Source: Sorangium cellulosum (GTDB lineage Bacteria > Myxococcota_A > Polyangia > Polyangiales > Polyangiaceae). Taken from it: a DNA stretch of 64,000 bases. Under the pieces are notes generated by a model that made no database searches, had not been told where the DNA came from, and was given only the letters and a program-made list of their open reading frames with translations. Both the position numbers and the translations under genes were made by a program. The DNA lies in NCBI RefSeq assembly GCF_002950945.1, contig NZ_CP012673.1, positions 9,004,501 to 9,068,500 on the forward strand, given 5' to 3'. Shown here piece after piece: positions 63,546-64,000 of the stretch. Position 1 is the stretch's first letter, and each line of letters opens with the position of its first letter.

Positions 63546-64000
63546 TTAAACAGCCGGACCCTGCAGTGCGTGCGTCAGCGCGCTCTCGAGCTCATCAAAG
63601 CGAGGCAGCCACAAGGGGCACTCCTCGCGACGATCTCGCGCGCCCGCGAGCGCGTCCCGGGCCTCGTCGATGCGTCCTCGACGAAGCGCCAGCCGAGCAC
63701 GCCAGTAGAGGAGCCGCATCGTGATCTCTATCGGGAGATGACGCTCGGCGAGCGCGATCGCCTCATCCCACGTCGGGGGCGGAGGGGTGGCCGGCCGGAC
63801 TCCCATCTCGGTCAGGACCAGCCGAAGCAGGGCGTAATCCGCCATGTCGCCCGGCCAGAGGGCGCAGGACTGCTCGATCCACGAGACGATGCGGTTCGCC
63901 TCTTCGAACTCGTCGAGCTCGAGGTGGATCGCGGCGAGCAGGATCGCCGTCTCCGGCATCGGGCGCTCCGACGACTGCTCTTCCAGCCACCGGGCCCGCC
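63546..64000 (-). CDS. TPR-like protein, C-terminal part
   Basis: The frame is open to the right edge, so the N-terminus lies outside; 150 residues are visible. Helical pairs (AILLAAIHLELDEFEEANRIV, split; and RARLALRRGRIDEARDALAGAR) fit tetratricopeptide-like repeats. This could be the tail of a regulator or a kinase with a TPR domain. The stop (TAA) is followed on the minus strand by a CCTTG-CAAGG hairpin 12 bases on, a possible terminator. Confidence 0.6.
   Translation of the reverse strand, partial: RARWLEEQSSERPMPETAILLAAIHLELDEFEEANRIVSWIEQSCALWPGDMADYALLRLVLTEMGVRPATPPPPTWDEAIALAERHLPIEITMRLLYWRARLALRRGRIDEARDALAGARDRREECPLWLPRFDELESALTHALQGPAV

Overview
The window is about 70% G+C chromosomal DNA. 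It carries many lipoprotein genes, eukaryote-like protein kinases, a family 9 cellulase, a single menB and long Gly/Ala/Pro-rich linkers. This suggests a cellulose-degrading myxobacterium of the Sorangium/Polyangiales type. That is inference from gene content; no rRNA or marker tree supports it. I see no rRNA, tRNA, CRISPR array or intact insertion sequence.

Layout. 1-3.2 kb: end of an unknown repeat protein, a Kunitz-domain lipoprotein with an apparent one-base frameshift, and an aminoglycoside-phosphotransferase-fold kinase. 3.3-7.2 kb: VanW-family protein, then a tight minus-strand operon miaB / gamma-carbonic anhydrase / thiS. 7.4-11.1 kb: acyl-CoA synthetase, proline iminopeptidase and a host-attachment-family protein with a structured leader. 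11.1-16.4 kb: a translationally coupled pair, a 1264-residue lipoprotein and a FadL-like barrel. 16.6-21.5 kb: glmU, ribA (GTP cyclohydrolase II), a CbiX/SirB-type chelatase and an acyl-CoA dehydrogenase. 21.7-23.8 kb: toxin-antitoxin and nuclease patch (vapBC-like pair, PD-(D/E)XK protein, broken ParE-like toxin). 24-28.6 kb: RND efflux pump and its adaptor. 29-34.2 kb: a family of Cys-rich lipoproteins duplicated in tandem with one decayed copy, a PEGA-domain protein and repeat-rich spacers. 34.2-40.7 kb: lipoprotein, HAD phosphatase, holA, TonB-like protein, ion permease and SDR. 40.9-46.9 kb: one 1999-residue hybrid Ser/Thr kinase, AAA ATPase and histidine kinase. 47-50.4 kb: CPBP-family protein, exported nitronate-monooxygenase-like protein and a divergent heme-oxygenase-like putative diiron protein. 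50.7-54.1 kb: OmpA-like/DUF4398 lipoprotein operon and a DEAD-box helicase. 54.2-57.6 kb: three perfect hairpin repeats, GH9 cellulase and menB. 57.7-64 kb: fibrinogen-like lipoprotein, very Cys-rich lipoprotein, beta-barrel, PknB-type kinase, a lipoprotein with a palindromic candidate operator upstream, and the end of a TPR-like gene.

How genes may work together. Much of the window serves the cell envelope: lipoproteins paired with outer-membrane barrels at 11.1-16.4 and 58.9-60.2 kb, the RND pump, and the OmpA/DUF4398 pair. Core metabolism (glmU, ribA, menB, holA, miaB) is scattered singly among these, as is common in large myxobacterial genomes.

No single locus is clearly a new system. 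The best candidates for undescribed biology are the 1264-residue lipoprotein/FadL-like couple, the divergent pair of exported flavoenzyme and putative diiron oxidase, and the Cys-rich lipoprotein/beta-barrel operon. Several intergenic repeat structures are also unexplained.
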